From Xanthomonas cassavae CFBP 4642 (GTDB lineage Bacteria; Pseudomonadota; Gammaproteobacteria; Xanthomonadales; Xanthomonadaceae): a stretch of DNA of 64,000 bases. Each line of letters begins with the position of its first letter. Position 1 is the stretch's first letter. A program made the position numbers and the translations under genes. Where the stretch lies: NCBI RefSeq assembly GCF_000454545.1, contig NZ_CM002139.1:3516447-3580446 (forward strand). Direction: 5' to 3'. Shown piece after piece: positions 18,045 to 28,068 of the stretch. The notes under the pieces were generated by a model that was given only the letters and a program-made list of their open reading frames with translations, did not search any database and was not told the origin of the DNA.

Positions 18045-19385
18045 TCAGCGAAGCGGCTTGGCGCTGTCCGCCGGCGGATCTTCCAACCCGACATTGGTGG
18101 ACGCGGCATCGTACACCGTCTTGTCCAGCAGGCCGGTTTCCTTGGCCACCAGCACCGGCACCAGCATCTGCCCGGTCACATTGGTCATGGTGCGCATCAT
18201 GTCGAGCACGCGATCGATGGCATACAGATACCCGATCACTTCCAGCGGCAGGTTGGCCGCGCTCAGCACCACCGTGGCCATGATCACCGCCGTGCCCGGC
18301 ACGCCGGCGGTGCCGAAGCTGCCCAGCACCGAGGCGATCAGCACCACGAAATACTGGTTGGCGGTCAACGGTACGCCGGTGTATTGCGCGATGAACACTG
18401 CGCACAGCGCCGGGAAGATCGCACCGCAGCCATCCATCTTGATGCTGGCGCCCAGCGGCACTGCAAAGGCCGCGTAGTCCTTGCTCACGCCCAGGTTATG
18501 GGTGATCGAACGCATCGCCACCGGCATCGCGGCAAAGCTCGACGAACTGACGAAGGCCACCTGCATGCCCGGCGCGGCGCCGCGGAAAAACTTCCACGGG
18601 TTCAGCCCGTGCACCAGCAACAGGCTGCTGTAGATCACCACGATGTGGATGGCGCAGGCCAGGTACAGCGCCAGCACGAAACTGCCGAACGGCAGCAGCT
18701 TCTGGAAGCCGTAGCTGCCGACCAGGCCGGCGATCAGGCCGAAGGTGCCGAGCGGGGTCATTTCCAGCACAAAGCGCGTCACCTGGATCATGATGTCGCT
18801 CATCTGCGCGGTGAGCTTGCGCGCCTCGGCCACGCGCTCGCCGAGCTTGACCATCGCAAAGCCGAGCAAGGCGGCAAAGAAGATCACCGGCAGGATCGAG
18901 CCGCGCCCGGCCGCCAGCACGGTTTCGCCGGCCGCATTGGTCTTGGTGCCGATGCCGGTCAGCGCATAGAACGGGTTGGACGGCACCACGTCCAGCAGCA
19001 CCTTGATCGGGCTGGGCACATCGCGCGGCGTCCAGCTGGCGTCCACGCTCAGATTGAAGTGGCCGGCGCCCGGTTGCAGCAGCGTGCCCACCGCCAGCCC
19101 CACGCCAACGGCCAAGGCCGCGGTGATCACGAACCACAGGAAGGTGCGCCCGCCGAGTGCAGCCACCGACTTCTGCCCGTGCAGCGAGGAGATCGCATTG
19201 ATCACCGCGAAGAACACCAGCGGCACGGCGATCATCTTGATCAGGGTGACGTACAGATCGCCCAGCGGACCGAACCACACTTCGGCGGCCGGCCCCACGG
19301 CCCAGCCGGCCAGTGCGCCCAGGACGAAGCCGGCCACCACGCGCTGCCAGAACGGAATGCGCAACCAGGCCGCAACCAGTCTCAT
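18045..19385 (-). CDS. Dicarboxylate/amino acid:cation symporter (DAACS family)
   Basis: A 446-residue inner-membrane sodium- or proton-coupled symporter of the GltP/DctA family. Family signatures seen are VTLIKMIAVPLVFFAVINAI in helix 2, the serine-rich re-entrant loop (FVSSSSFAAMPVAMR), and the NMDG-like motif in SIKMDGCGAIFPAL. The length is normal. The substrate could be glutamate, aspartate or C4-dicarboxylates and cannot be fixed from sequence. It is the first gene of a probable two-gene operon with the methyltransferase. Confidence 0.92.
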   Translation of the reverse strand: MRLVAAWLRIPFWQRVVAGFVLGALAGWAVGPAAEVWFGPLGDLYVTLIKMIAVPLVFFAVINAISSLHGQKSVAALGGRTFLWFVITAALAVGVGLAVGTLLQPGAGHFNLSVDASWTPRDVPSPIKVLLDVVPSNPFYALTGIGTKTNAAGETVLAAGRGSILPVIFFAALLGFAMVKLGERVAEARKLTAQMSDIMIQVTRFVLEMTPLGTFGLIAGLVGSYGFQKLLPFGSFVLALYLACAIHIVVIYSSLLLVHGLNPWKFFRGAAPGMQVAFVSSSSFAAMPVAMRSITHNLGVSKDYAAFAVPLGASIKMDGCGAIFPALCAVFIAQYTGVPLTANQYFVVLIASVLGSFGTAGVPGTAVIMATVVLSAANLPLEVIGYLYAIDRVLDMMRTMTNVTGQMLVPVLVAKETGLLDKTVYDAASTNVGLEDPPADSAKPLR

Positions 19386-19532
19386 GTCGTCGAATCATCC
19401 GGGGGAGAGTGCATGCACCTTAGCGCAGGGGCGCGTGACCCGCGAGGCCACGACTGGAACAGCGGCGTGTCATCTGTGCGACGGACGCCGGCCGGCATAA
19501 TGGGCGCTGATTCAGCCACGAGTTCGAACCCG

Positions 19533-21233
19533 ATGCGTTATCGCCTGCCTGCCCTCGCCGCCCTGACCACGCTGTGCGTGGCCGCCTGCGCCTCCACCTC
19601 CGGCACCACCGCCTCTGCACCTGCTGCGGTCAAGGTGGACGTGCCGCCGGTGACGCATCCGGCCGGCGAGACCCCGCAGTGGTGGTACCGCTCCGGCGCG
19701 GCGCGTGCGGCCGGCAATGGCGCCATGGCCGGCAGGGCGCGCAACGTGATCCTGTTCCTGGGCGATGGCATGAGCCTGACCACCGTGGCCGCCGCGCGCA
19801 TCCTGGAGGGCCAGCGCAAGGGCGGCGCGGGCGAAGAAAACCTGCTGTCGTGGGAACAGTTTCCCGCCACCGCCTTCAGCAAGACCTACAACACCGATTC
19901 GCAAACCCCCGATTCGGCCGGCACCATGACCTCCATCACCACTGGCGTGAAGTCGCACATGGGCGCGATCGGCGTCAGCAGCGGCAGCCGCAGCGACTGC
20001 GCCGACAGCCTGGGCAGGGGCCTGCTGAGCTGGCTGCAGCTGGCCGACAGCGCCGGCATGGCGACCGGTATCGTCACCACCACCCGCATCACCCACGCCA
20101 CCCCGGCGGCCACCTACGCGCATTCGCCGGAGCGCAATTGGGAAAACGACACCGACCTGCCCGAGGCCGCGCGCGCTGCCGGCTGTCGGGACATCGCCCA
20201 GCAGTTGCTGTCCACCGCCCGCTACGGCCGCGGCCCGCAGGTGGTGCTCGGCGGTGGCCGTAGCCTGTTCCAGACCGTGCAGGAGCGCGACCCCGAGTAC
20301 GACGACAAGGTCGGGCTGCGCCTGGACGGGCGCGATCTGGTCGCCGAATGGAAGCAGGCGCACCCGCAGGGCGCCTATGTGTGGAACGCGCAGCAGCTGC
20401 AGGCCGCAGCCGGTGCACCGGCATTGCTGGGGTTGTTCGAGCCCGATCACATGCAGTTCGACCATGACCGCAACCGCAGCCCGCAGGGCGAGCCCAGCCT
20501 GACCGAAATGACCCGCACCGCCATCCAGTCGCTGTCGCGCGACCCCAACGGCTTCGTGCTGATGGTCGAAGGCGGCCGTATCGACCACGCCAACCATGCC
20601 GGCAATGCGTATCGCGCACTGGACGAAACGGTGTCGCTCTCCGATGCGGTACGCACTGCCGTGCAGACCGCACCACCGGACACGTTGATCATCGTCACCG
20701 CCCACCATTCGCACACGCTCAACTTCGTCGGTTACCCGGTGCGCGGCAATCCGATCCTGGGCAAGGTGCGTGGCACCGGCGGCGAGGAAGGCGACCGCAC
20801 CCAGCTGGCCACCGACATGGCCGGCCAGCCCTACACCACGCTCAGCTACGCCAACGGCCCGGGCTACACCGGTGCCAGCAACGCCCAGCCGGCCGGCAGC
20901 AAGAAATTTCCGCATGAGCCCAGCAGCAGCGAGCCGGCCGCAGGCCGCCCGGACCTGACCCACGTCGATACCGAAGCGCCCGGCTACATGCAGGAAGCGC
21001 TGGTGCCGACCAAGTCCGAAACCCACGGCGGCGAAGATGTCGGCATCTGGGCCACCGGCCCGGGCAGCGCGGCGTTCCGCGGCACGCTGGAAGAAAACGT
21101 CATCTACCACGTGATCGTGCAGGCCACCCCGCGGCTGCGCGCGCGCCTGTGCAAGGCCGGCACCTGCGATGCCGCCGGCGTACCGGTGGAACTGCCCAAG
21201 CCGGCCACGTTCGAGGCGGCGGACAGGCGCTGA
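19533..21233 (+). CDS. Alkaline phosphatase (PhoA superfamily) lipoprotein
   Basis: A 566-residue exported phosphomonoesterase. The ATG at 19533 gives a short signal with lipobox VAAC (C19). The metal and nucleophile motifs are LFLGDGMS (first Asp), DSAGTMTSI (nucleophile Ser) and VEGGRIDHANH (Glu, Asp, His ligands). A His for Zn1 lies late in the protein (ETHGGEDV). The usual TADHSH motif reads TAHHSH (residues 389-394), so the Asp that bridges Zn2 is His (codon CAC at 20703). Activity may be altered. The frame is open far upstream, but that part is the complement of the symporter gene. Confidence 0.88.
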   Translation: MRYRLPALAALTTLCVAACASTSGTTASAPAAVKVDVPPVTHPAGETPQWWYRSGAARAAGNGAMAGRARNVILFLGDGMSLTTVAAARILEGQRKGGAGEENLLSWEQFPATAFSKTYNTDSQTPDSAGTMTSITTGVKSHMGAIGVSSGSRSDCADSLGRGLLSWLQLADSAGMATGIVTTTRITHATPAATYAHSPERNWENDTDLPEAARAAGCRDIAQQLLSTARYGRGPQVVLGGGRSLFQTVQERDPEYDDKVGLRLDGRDLVAEWKQAHPQGAYVWNAQQLQAAAGAPALLGLFEPDHMQFDHDRNRSPQGEPSLTEMTRTAIQSLSRDPNGFVLMVEGGRIDHANHAGNAYRALDETVSLSDAVRTAVQTAPPDTLIIVTAHHSHTLNFVGYPVRGNPILGKVRGTGGEEGDRTQLATDMAGQPYTTLSYANGPGYTGASNAQPAGSKKFPHEPSSSEPAAGRPDLTHVDTEAPGYMQEALVPTKSETHGGEDVGIWATGPGSAAFRGTLEENVIYHVIVQATPRLRARLCKAGTCDAAGVPVELPKPATFEAADRR

Positions 21234-21443
21234 GATGCAGGCTGGGGTGCGACGGTGGACTGGCGCGCGCTCCAAGCACGATGGGCACGTCGATGCAGGG
21301 CTGCGGGCAGTTGCCGGCGCGCCACCGGCGCACGCCTTGACAAGGCGGATGCGCACCGCCCGCCAGCGCGCAGGAAGTATTCGATCGCCTGACCGCAGCG
21401 CGCCGACTGCGCCATTGGATCATTGCGGATCGGTGAGGCCTTG

Positions 21444-22745
21444 ATGACTGCCACGCTGCCCTTGCTGCCTGCCACACCACCGGGCCCGGTGCTGATCGCC
21501 TACAGCGGTGGGATGGACTCGACGGTGCTGCTGCATGCCCTGGCTGCCACGCAGGCCTATCGCGACCACGGCCTGCGCGCGGTGCACGTGCACCATGGCC
21601 TGCATGCCGATGCCGATGCCTGGGCGGCGCACTGCCAGCAGACCTGCGAAGCATTGGGCGTCCCGCTGCAGACCGTGCATGTGCAGGTCGCACGCGACAG
21701 CGGCCTGGGGCTGGAAGCGGCCGCCCGCCAGGCGCGCCACGCCGCCTTCGCCGACATGCTCGCCAGCGGCCAATGGCTGGCACTGGCGCATCATCGCGAC
21801 GACCAGGCCGAGACGTTCCTGCTGCGCGCCCTGCGTGCCTCCGGCCCGGATGGGCTGGCGGCCATGCGCGTGCAGCGGCCATTCGCCGCCGGTACCTTGT
21901 GGCGCCCGCTGCTGGCGCACGCACGCGACCAGCTGCAGACCTACGCATACGCGCATGGCCTGCAGTGGATCGACGACCCCAGCAACGCCGATCCGCGTTA
22001 CGACCGCAATTTCCTGCGCACCCACATCCTGCCGTTGCTGCAGCACCGGTGGCCGCAGGCCAGCGAGGCCCTGGCGCGCAGCGCGCAGCTGAGCGCCGAC
22101 GCCGGCGACCTGCTGCTGCACGATGATCTGGCGCTGCTGCCCGCCCTGCTCACCCGAGGTGGCGCGCTGGATCTGCAGTTGCTCGCGGCGCAGCCCGCCG
22201 CACGACAGCCGCGCCTGCTGCGCGCCTGGGTGAACGCAGCGCATGCGCCACCGCTCCCCGCGCAGGGCGTGGCAGCGTTGCTGCGGGAGATCGACATGCC
22301 CGCGTCCGACCGGCAGGCCTGCTTCGCCTGGCAGCAGGTCCAGGTGCGACGTTGGCGCCAGTGCCTGTACCTGCTCCGCACCACGGCAGCCTGGCCGGCG
22401 GCATGGTCCGCGCTCTGGGACGGCGCCCGGCCCTTGCAGCTGCCCGATGGTGCAACGCTGGCCCTGCAGGCGCCGCAACAGCTGCACTTCGCCCAGCCGT
22501 TGCTGGTGCGTGCCCGTCACGGCGGCGAGCGCATCGTGCTGCCGCAGCGCAGTCACTCGCATCGGCTCAAGCACCTGCTGCAGGCCTTGGACCTGCCGCC
22601 ATGGGAGCGCGACCGCCTGCCCGTCCTGTGGGACGGGGTGCAGGTGCTGGCCGCCGGCGATCGCATCGTCTCGGCCCCCCTGCACGCCTGGCTGCAGGCC
22701 AATCACGCCAGCCTGCACTGGCAGGCGAGCAGCCAGGCGAATTGA
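21444..22745 (+). CDS. tilS: tRNA(Ile)-lysidine synthetase
   Basis: A 433-residue enzyme that uses ATP to attach lysine to C34 of the CAU-anticodon tRNA-Ile, so that it reads AUA. The PP-loop SGGMDS is at residues 21-26, and the [12 protein letters not shown] catalytic block follows. The [18 protein letters not shown] block is TilS-specific, and the C-terminal TilS substrate-binding domain ends the protein. The ATG at 21444 is preceded by GTGAGG; an in-frame TTG at 21423 is less likely. It heads a compact run with xseB and ispA. Confidence 0.94.
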   Translation: MTATLPLLPATPPGPVLIAYSGGMDSTVLLHALAATQAYRDHGLRAVHVHHGLHADADAWAAHCQQTCEALGVPLQTVHVQVARDSGLGLEAAARQARHAAFADMLASGQWLALAHHRDDQAETFLLRALRASGPDGLAAMRVQRPFAAGTLWRPLLAHARDQLQTYAYAHGLQWIDDPSNADPRYDRNFLRTHILPLLQHRWPQASEALARSAQLSADAGDLLLHDDLALLPALLTRGGALDLQLLAAQPAARQPRLLRAWVNAAHAPPLPAQGVAALLREIDMPASDRQACFAWQQVQVRRWRQCLYLLRTTAAWPAAWSALWDGARPLQLPDGATLALQAPQQLHFAQPLLVRARHGGERIVLPQRSHSHRLKHLLQALDLPPWERDRLPVLWDGVQVLAAGDRIVSAPLHAWLQANHASLHWQASSQAN

Positions 22746-22776
22746 CCGCCCCGGCTGTGCCCCGCACACTTCCACG

Positions 22777-23040
22777 ATGGCCAAGAAGTCCTTGAACGAA
22801 ACATCCCCGGTTGCCCGCTTTGAACAGTCGCTGGAAGAACTCGAGCAACTGGTGCAGAAAATGGAGGTCGGCGACCTGAGCCTGGAGCAGTCGCTCAGCG
22901 CCTACGAACGCGGCATCGGCTTGTATCGCGATTGCCAACAGGCGCTGGAACACGCCGAACTGCGCGTGCGCATGCTGACCGACCCCGCGCGTCCCGAGCT
23001 CGCCGAACCCTTCGAACCGCCCGTACAGGACGGCGGCTGA
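22777..23040 (+). CDS. xseB: Exodeoxyribonuclease VII small subunit
   Basis: An 87-residue accessory subunit of exonuclease VII. The core, [20 protein letters not shown] followed by [18 protein letters not shown], is the family signature and forms two helices. It pairs with XseA, which is not in this window. It starts 31 bases after tilS and ends one base before the ispA start. Confidence 0.94.
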   Translation: MAKKSLNETSPVARFEQSLEELEQLVQKMEVGDLSLEQSLSAYERGIGLYRDCQQALEHAELRVRMLTDPARPELAEPFEPPVQDGG

Positions 23041-23041
23041 G

Positions 23042-23917
23042 GTGAGTTCCAGCGTGTTCGACCACTGGATCGCTCGCACCGAGCGCAGTCTGGACGCCTG
23101 CCTGCCCATCGCAACGCTACCGCCGCAGCGTTTGCACGCGGCGATGCGGCACGCGGTGCTGGGCGGCGGCAAACGCATGCGGCCGCTGCTGGTGTACGCC
23201 AGCGGCGCACTGTTCGGCGCTGCGGAAGACCTGCTGGATACGCCTGCGGTGGCGGTGGAGCTGATCCACGCCTATTCGCTGGTGCATGACGACCTGCCGG
23301 CCATGGACGACGATGCCTTGCGCCGCGGCCAGCCCACCGTGCACATCGCCTTCGACGAAGCCACCGCGATCCTGGCCGGCGACGCCCTGCAGGCCCGTGC
23401 GTTCGAACTGCTGGCCATGGCACCGGTGTGCGCCGAGCTGCGGGTCGGCTGGTTGCAGAGCCTGGCTACCGCCGCGGGCGCCGCCGGCATGTGCGGCGGC
23501 CAGGCACTGGATATCGACGCCACCGGTCAGGTGCAATCGCTGCACGCGCTGCAGCGCATGCATGCGCTCAAGACCGGCGCACTGATCCGCGCGGCAGTGC
23601 GCATGGGCGCCCTCGGAGGTGGAGCTGCGCCGGCCGACCAGCAGCGCCTGGACGACTTTGCCGAGGCGCTGGGGCTGGCGTTCCAGGTCCGCGACGACAT
23701 CCTGGATGTGGAATCGAGCTCGGCGCAGCTGGGCAAGACCGCCGGCAAGGACGCCGCGCAAGCCAAATCCACCTACCCCGCCTTGCTCGGCATGGACGGT
23801 GCCAAGGCCAAGCTGGCCGATCTGGCGGCACGCATGCACGACGTGCTGCAGCCCTACGGTCCGCCCGGCGAAACCCTGGCGACCCTGGGCCGGTTTGCGG
23901 TGGACCGCGCGCACTAG
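23042..23917 (+). CDS. ispA: Farnesyl diphosphate synthase (polyprenyl synthetase)
   Basis: A 291-residue prenyltransferase that condenses IPP with DMAPP/GPP for isoprenoid, quinone and undecaprenyl synthesis. The first Asp-rich motif is HDDLPAMDDD (about residues 82-91) and the second is RDDILD. The GGGKRMRP substrate-binding block and the KTGALI block are present. The start is GTG, one base after the xseB stop, as is common for ispA behind xseB. A dxs gene, often next in other bacteria, does not follow. Confidence 0.93.
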   Translation: MSSSVFDHWIARTERSLDACLPIATLPPQRLHAAMRHAVLGGGKRMRPLLVYASGALFGAAEDLLDTPAVAVELIHAYSLVHDDLPAMDDDALRRGQPTVHIAFDEATAILAGDALQARAFELLAMAPVCAELRVGWLQSLATAAGAAGMCGGQALDIDATGQVQSLHALQRMHALKTGALIRAAVRMGALGGGAAPADQQRLDDFAEALGLAFQVRDDILDVESSSAQLGKTAGKDAAQAKSTYPALLGMDGAKAKLADLAARMHDVLQPYGPPGETLATLGRFAVDRAH

Positions 23918-24790
23918 CCGCGGCTGACCGAGCGTGTGAGCGGCTGACAGGCGCTTGACGGTGCAAGGGCGCAGTGCCGGGCGACACATGCCGATTCCGG
24001 GTCACGGCTGCGCCACTCTGTTGTCGGTTAGTCGCGCAGAGGGGTTGGGAGTGGCTGCATGCGCAACAGACGAAGAGACACCAGTTCCTGCCATGCGGGG
24101 CAGCCGGTGCCTGGATCTCATGCCGTGCATTCGTAGGTCACGCTTCCCGGCACTTCCTACACTTACCGACAGCCGCTCCCACATTCGCCTATCGCCCGGG
24201 CGCGCATGCAAACAGGTCGGGAATGACGACCATCGCTGCATCAAAAGCGGATTGAACGCCTGATTCCGGCCGCGATTGCGCCTGCCGGGAGTCCGAGGCC
24301 GAACGCGTCGCCGTGCGCAGTACGCCAGGCGCCCGAGCGCACCTGGGTCCGCCGTTGCCCGGTCCTCATGCCATGTGGCGGCATCCAATGCATCGTTCCG
24401 TGCCACATCACGGCAGTGCCAGACTGCTAGCGCATGCACAGCGGGTGTCGCATGCACCCCCAAGTTCGCGTTACACGACACCTTTGCGCATTCCGTGCGC
24501 CACCACACAGTCCATCATCTGGTTCCATTCAGGCAACAGGCGAACCTGGTCACAAAACACCACATTGGTCGCCAGCGTTTGTGTCAACCGGCGACACATA
24601 ACCGGTCGCATTTCATGACGGCTGGCACGATTTATTGCTGAATTATCTGCATCGGTGATGTATCATAAGGCATAACCGATGCACGACATCCAGAAATATC
24701 GCTAATTGAACGACTTGTCGCGCCCGCTCGCTCTGCCTAGGTTTGGATCGCCCGCGTTCGCGGGCATCCCCCGACCAAGGAGAGTCACTG
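23918..24790. other. Long intergenic region upstream of the M35 protease
   Basis: About 870 bases with no supportable gene; the short open frames have irregular codon use. It holds the inverted repeat TGTGTC-N7-GACACA (24580-24598) and an AT-rich stretch around 24630-24710 likely to contain the protease promoter. A hairpin GCCCGCG-TT-CGCGGGC (24750-24765) lies just before the ribosome site AAGGAGAG. I see no tRNA or known RNA element. Confidence 0.5.
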
Positions 24791-25888
24791 GTGAAGAATG
24801 TTTTTCTTGCATCGTTTGCAGCAGGCACGCTCGCCGTTGTTGGCGTACTCGGTTCGGCGCAGGCGCAGTCACTGCGCGGGCCGGTTCCGTTGACCATCGA
24901 CCTGTCGCCAGTGGCCGACCAAGCCGGGCGGCATCAGGGCAAGATCGCCGTCACGGTCACCAACAACGGCAGCAAGATCGCCCGCGTGCCGACCTATCAA
25001 TTGCCGCTGAAGTCGCTGGACAACGGCATCCTGGAGGTCAGCCGTGATGGCGCGCCGGTGAAGTACACCGGACGCCTGGTCAAGCGTGGCCTGCCGAAGG
25101 CCGCGGATTTCACCATTCTGCAACCAGGCCAGAGCGTCAAGGGCGAGGTCGATCTGGCCGGCGCGTACGACCTGTCCACCAGCGGCAACTACACCATCCA
25201 GGTGCGCCCGACGCTGCAGTACGCCTCGCTATCCGACGGCAGTCTGATGAAGGCCGCCAACGGTGAGCCGGCCGTGGCCACCAGCACGCCGCTGACCGTC
25301 TGGCTGGATGGCGTCAACCGTGGCGTCCAGCGCCAGCTGGCGATCGGCCCGACCGCCGTGGTCAACGGCATCAACTACCTCAACTGCAGCACCACCCGCA
25401 CCAACCAGGCCGCAAGTGCCGTCACTGCCGCGCGCAACTACTCGCAGAACGCGCGCAACTACCTCAACGCCGGCAGCACCGGCGCGCGCTACACCACCTG
25501 GTTCGGTGCGTACAACGCCTCGCGCTATAGCCGGGTCAGCTCGAACTTCGTCAACATCGACAACGCACTGGATCAGAACAACGGCCAGCTGACGATCAAC
25601 TGCAGCTGCGAGGCGGATCTGGCCGATGCCTTCGCCTACGTCTATCCCAACCAGCCGTACGAAATCCACGTGTGCAACGCGTTCTGGAGTGCGTCGACCA
25701 CCGGCACCGACTCCAAGGCCGGCACCCTGGTGCATGAAACCAGCCACTTCACCGTGGTGGCGGGCACGCAGGACCGCGTCTATGGTCAGTCTGGCGCACG
25801 CAGCCTTGCCCAAAGCAATCCGGCCCAGGCGATCACCAATGCCGACAGCCACGAGTACTTCGCCGAAAACACTCCGGCGCAGAACTGA
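24791..25888 (+). CDS. Secreted M35 (deuterolysin-like) metalloendopeptidase
   Basis: A 365-residue exported zinc protease. The GTG at 24791 follows AAGGAGAG and starts a signal peptide ending near AQA. An N-terminal beta-rich prodomain (about residues 25-180) precedes the catalytic domain. The aspzincin signature is complete: HETSH (H315, H319) and GTQDRVYG with D328 as third ligand. Conserved cysteines and the IDNALDQNNG block match the peptidyl-Lys metalloendopeptidase branch. It probably degrades proteins outside the cell. It has its own long upstream region and a terminator. Confidence 0.92.
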   Translation: MKNVFLASFAAGTLAVVGVLGSAQAQSLRGPVPLTIDLSPVADQAGRHQGKIAVTVTNNGSKIARVPTYQLPLKSLDNGILEVSRDGAPVKYTGRLVKRGLPKAADFTILQPGQSVKGEVDLAGAYDLSTSGNYTIQVRPTLQYASLSDGSLMKAANGEPAVATSTPLTVWLDGVNRGVQRQLAIGPTAVVNGINYLNCSTTRTNQAASAVTAARNYSQNARNYLNAGSTGARYTTWFGAYNASRYSRVSSNFVNIDNALDQNNGQLTINCSCEADLADAFAYVYPNQPYEIHVCNAFWSASTTGTDSKAGTLVHETSHFTVVAGTQDRVYGQSGARSLAQSNPAQAITNADSHEYFAENTPAQN

Positions 25889-25910
25889 TCGCATCATCGT
25901 CTGAAACGAC

Positions 25911-25944
25911 AAAGGCCCGGCAGCGACGCCGGGCCTTTGCTTTT
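25911..25944. terminator. Bidirectional terminator between M35 protease and DUF4870 gene
   Basis: An AAAGGCCCGGC-N6-GCCGGGCCTTT hairpin is followed by GCTTTTT. It serves the two converging genes. Confidence 0.85.
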
Positions 25945-25957
25945 TACACCGCGCCGA

Positions 25958-26344
25958 TTACTTGATCAGGCGCAGCGCGAACGGATAGCGGTAATGCTCG
26001 CCGTTGTTGGCCTTGACCGCGGCCAGGATGCAGAACACCAGGCTACCGATCCATACCAGGGTAGGCAGGAAGAACAGGATGCCGAACGACACCATGGCCA
26101 GGATCACCGCCACGATCATGGCGAGGGTCACCGTGATCTGGAAATTCAACGCCTCCTTGGCCTGATCGGTGGCAAACGGCTTGGACGGGGTGGCGTCCTT
26201 GCTGATCAGCCAGATCACCAGCGCGCCGACGAAGTAGGTCAGGATGCCGAGCAGATGCGCGGCCAATGCCAGAGTGCGCTCCTCCGACGGCGTGCTGGTG
26301 CCGATCGGCGGCGGCGGTGCGGCATGTGTATCGAATTCGCTCAT
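25958..26344 (-). CDS. DUF4870 small membrane protein
   Basis: A 128-residue protein with three or four hydrophobic helices. The family blocks LALAAHLLGILTYFVGALVI and FATDQAKEALNFQITVTLA are clear. The C-terminal AAVKANNGEHYRYPFALRLI is the DUF4870 end. The function is unknown. The ATG at 26344 follows GGGGAGA; an ATG four codons earlier is less likely. The N-terminus is Pro-rich and cytosolic. Confidence 0.9.
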   Translation of the reverse strand: MSEFDTHAAPPPPIGTSTPSEERTLALAAHLLGILTYFVGALVIWLISKDATPSKPFATDQAKEALNFQITVTLAMIVAVILAMVSFGILFFLPTLVWIGSLVFCILAAVKANNGEHYRYPFALRLIK

Positions 26345-26488
26345 CTGTCTCCCCAAACATGATTGTGGTGCGGCGGACTATAGCAACGATTCAGCCAACC
26401 ACCAGTGTGGGGAGACATGGTCCCCGCTTTCATTCCCCTCGTTCAGGGCGATGCGGACTCCCCGGGGCCGCACGCTCACGATGGCGGA

Positions 26489-26528
26489 GAGACAAGGAGA
26501 CAAGGAGACAAGGAGACAAGGAGATGAG
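26489..26528. repeat. 8-bp tandem repeat (GAGACAAG x4 plus one variant)
   Basis: Four perfect copies of GAGACAAG are followed by GAGATGAG. It lies in the region between the DUF4870 gene and pmbA. Confidence 0.9.
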
Positions 26529-26547
26529 GAGGCGGGGAGGCGGCCGT

Positions 26548-26603
26548 CGGCAACGGGCAACGGGCAACGGGTAGCGGGTAGCGGGTAGCGGGTAGCGGGT
26601 AGC
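26548..26603. repeat. 7-bp tandem repeats (GGGCAAC then GGGTAGC x5)
   Basis: Three copies of CGG/GGGCAAC run into five perfect copies of GGGTAGC. It ends about 50 bases after the pmbA stop codon. The array is a candidate variable-number locus. Confidence 0.9.
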
Positions 26604-26654
26604 GATAATGTCGCCACCTGCTGCAGTCGCAAGTACGTGAGCGCATGGCGTTGG

Positions 26655-28022
26655 TCATTCGTTGCCGGCCACGGTCATCCTGCCGACCAGCACCGAACCG
26701 ATCTTGACGTGCGAGCGCCGGTCCACGTCGCTGCCGACCGCTTCGATGCCGGTGAACATCTCGCGCAGGTTGCCGGCGATAGTCAGGCCATCGACCGGAT
26801 AGGCGATGGCGCCGTTCTCGATCCAGAAGCCGCCGGCGCCGCGCGAGTAATCGCCGGTCACCGGGTTGACACCATTGCCCATCAGCTCGGTGACCAGCAG
26901 ACCACGCGACATGCCGGCAATCATCGACGCCAGATCGCCGGCATTGGCGCTGACTTGCAGGTTGTGCACGCCGCCAGCGTTGGCGGTGGTCTGCAGCCCC
27001 AGCTTGCGCGCCGAATAACTGCCCAGCACGTAGCGCTGCAGCACGCCGTCGGTGATCAGGGCCGAGCGCTGCGTCGCCACGCCTTCGCCATCGAACGCGG
27101 CCGAGCGCAGGCCGCGGCGCAGGTGCGGCAGCTCCTCGATATTGAACCATTCGGGGAACAGCCGGGTTCCGACGCTGTCGAGCAGGAAGCTGGCGCGGCG
27201 ATAGAGCGCTCCGCCGGACACCGCGCCCAGCAGATGCCCAACCAGCGAGCGCGCCACTTCCGGCGCGAACAACACCGGCAACTGGCCGGTGGGCAGCGAA
27301 CGCGGCGCCAGGCGTGCCACGGTACGCTCGGCGGCATGCCGGCCGATCGCGTCCGGCGCCTCCAGGTCTTCACGCGCCAGTGCGCTGCTGTACCAGCCGT
27401 CGCGTTGCATGCCATCGCCCTGCCCGGCGATCAGCGCGCAGCTGATCGAATGATGGGTCCCACGCTCGCAACCCACGAAGCCATGCGAGTTGGCATAAAC
27501 CGACAGGCTGAGCCCGGTGCTGGCCGAGGCGCCGTCGGAATTGCTGATGCGCGCATCGGCATCGCGCCCGGCGGTCTCGCAGGCCAACGCCAGATCCACC
27601 GCGGTATCGGCGTCCAGCGCCCAGGGGTGCCAGCTGTCGAGCTCGGGAAACGTGTGCGCCATCAACTCCGGGTCGGCCAGGCCGGCGGCCGCGTCGTCTT
27701 CGGTATAGCGCGCGATCGCACAGGCCTGTGCCACCGTGGCTTCCAGGCTCGACTCCTGCAGATCGGCGGTGCTGGCGCTGCCCTTGCGCTTGCCGAAATA
27801 CACCGTCACCGCAATACCGCGGTCGCGGGTGGATTCGACGGTTTCCACCTCGCCCAGCCGCACGTTCACATCCAGGCCGCGCTCTTCGCTGCAGCTCACT
27901 TCGGCCTGGGTGGCACCGGCTGCGCGGGCACGCTCGAGCAGGCGCTGGGAGATGTCGGTCAGCGCATCCAGGCGCTGCAGGCTGTCGTCGGTGACACGGA
28001 TTTCGGAGGAGAGTGCGTTCAA
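26655..28022 (-). CDS. pmbA: Metalloprotease PmbA/TldE
   Basis: A 455-residue partner of TldD; the TldD/TldE heterodimer cleaves unfolded peptides and matures some ribosomally made peptides. Family blocks include STRDRGIAVTVYFGKRKGSA, ISNSDGAS, ALYRRASFLLDSVGTRLFP and NPVTGDYSRGAGGFWIENG. The TldE subunit lacks the HExxxH zinc motif, as expected. The tldD gene is nearby at 28826 on the same strand, with yjgA between them on the opposite strand. Confidence 0.94.
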   Translation of the reverse strand: MNALSSEIRVTDDSLQRLDALTDISQRLLERARAAGATQAEVSCSEERGLDVNVRLGEVETVESTRDRGIAVTVYFGKRKGSASTADLQESSLEATVAQACAIARYTEDDAAAGLADPELMAHTFPELDSWHPWALDADTAVDLALACETAGRDADARISNSDGASASTGLSLSVYANSHGFVGCERGTHHSISCALIAGQGDGMQRDGWYSSALAREDLEAPDAIGRHAAERTVARLAPRSLPTGQLPVLFAPEVARSLVGHLLGAVSGGALYRRASFLLDSVGTRLFPEWFNIEELPHLRRGLRSAAFDGEGVATQRSALITDGVLQRYVLGSYSARKLGLQTTANAGGVHNLQVSANAGDLASMIAGMSRGLLVTELMGNGVNPVTGDYSRGAGGFWIENGAIAYPVDGLTIAGNLREMFTGIEAVGSDVDRRSHVKIGSVLVGRMTVAGNE

Positions 28023-28068
28023 TGCTTTATCCTAGTCTCAATGATGAATAACTTCTTGTTTCGGATGG

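Noticed and set aside
17493..19532. Very long plus-strand open frame running into the alkaline phosphatase
   Set aside because: It is the complement of the methyltransferase and symporter genes, has no family motifs, and the lipoprotein signal fixes the true start at 19533.
23955..24263. Possible 102-residue protein after ispA
   Set aside because: It has many rare codons and no recognisable motif, and a competing frame is equally long.
26489..26603. Possible CRISPR array
   Set aside because: Units are 7-8 bases with no spacers, so these are simple tandem repeats.
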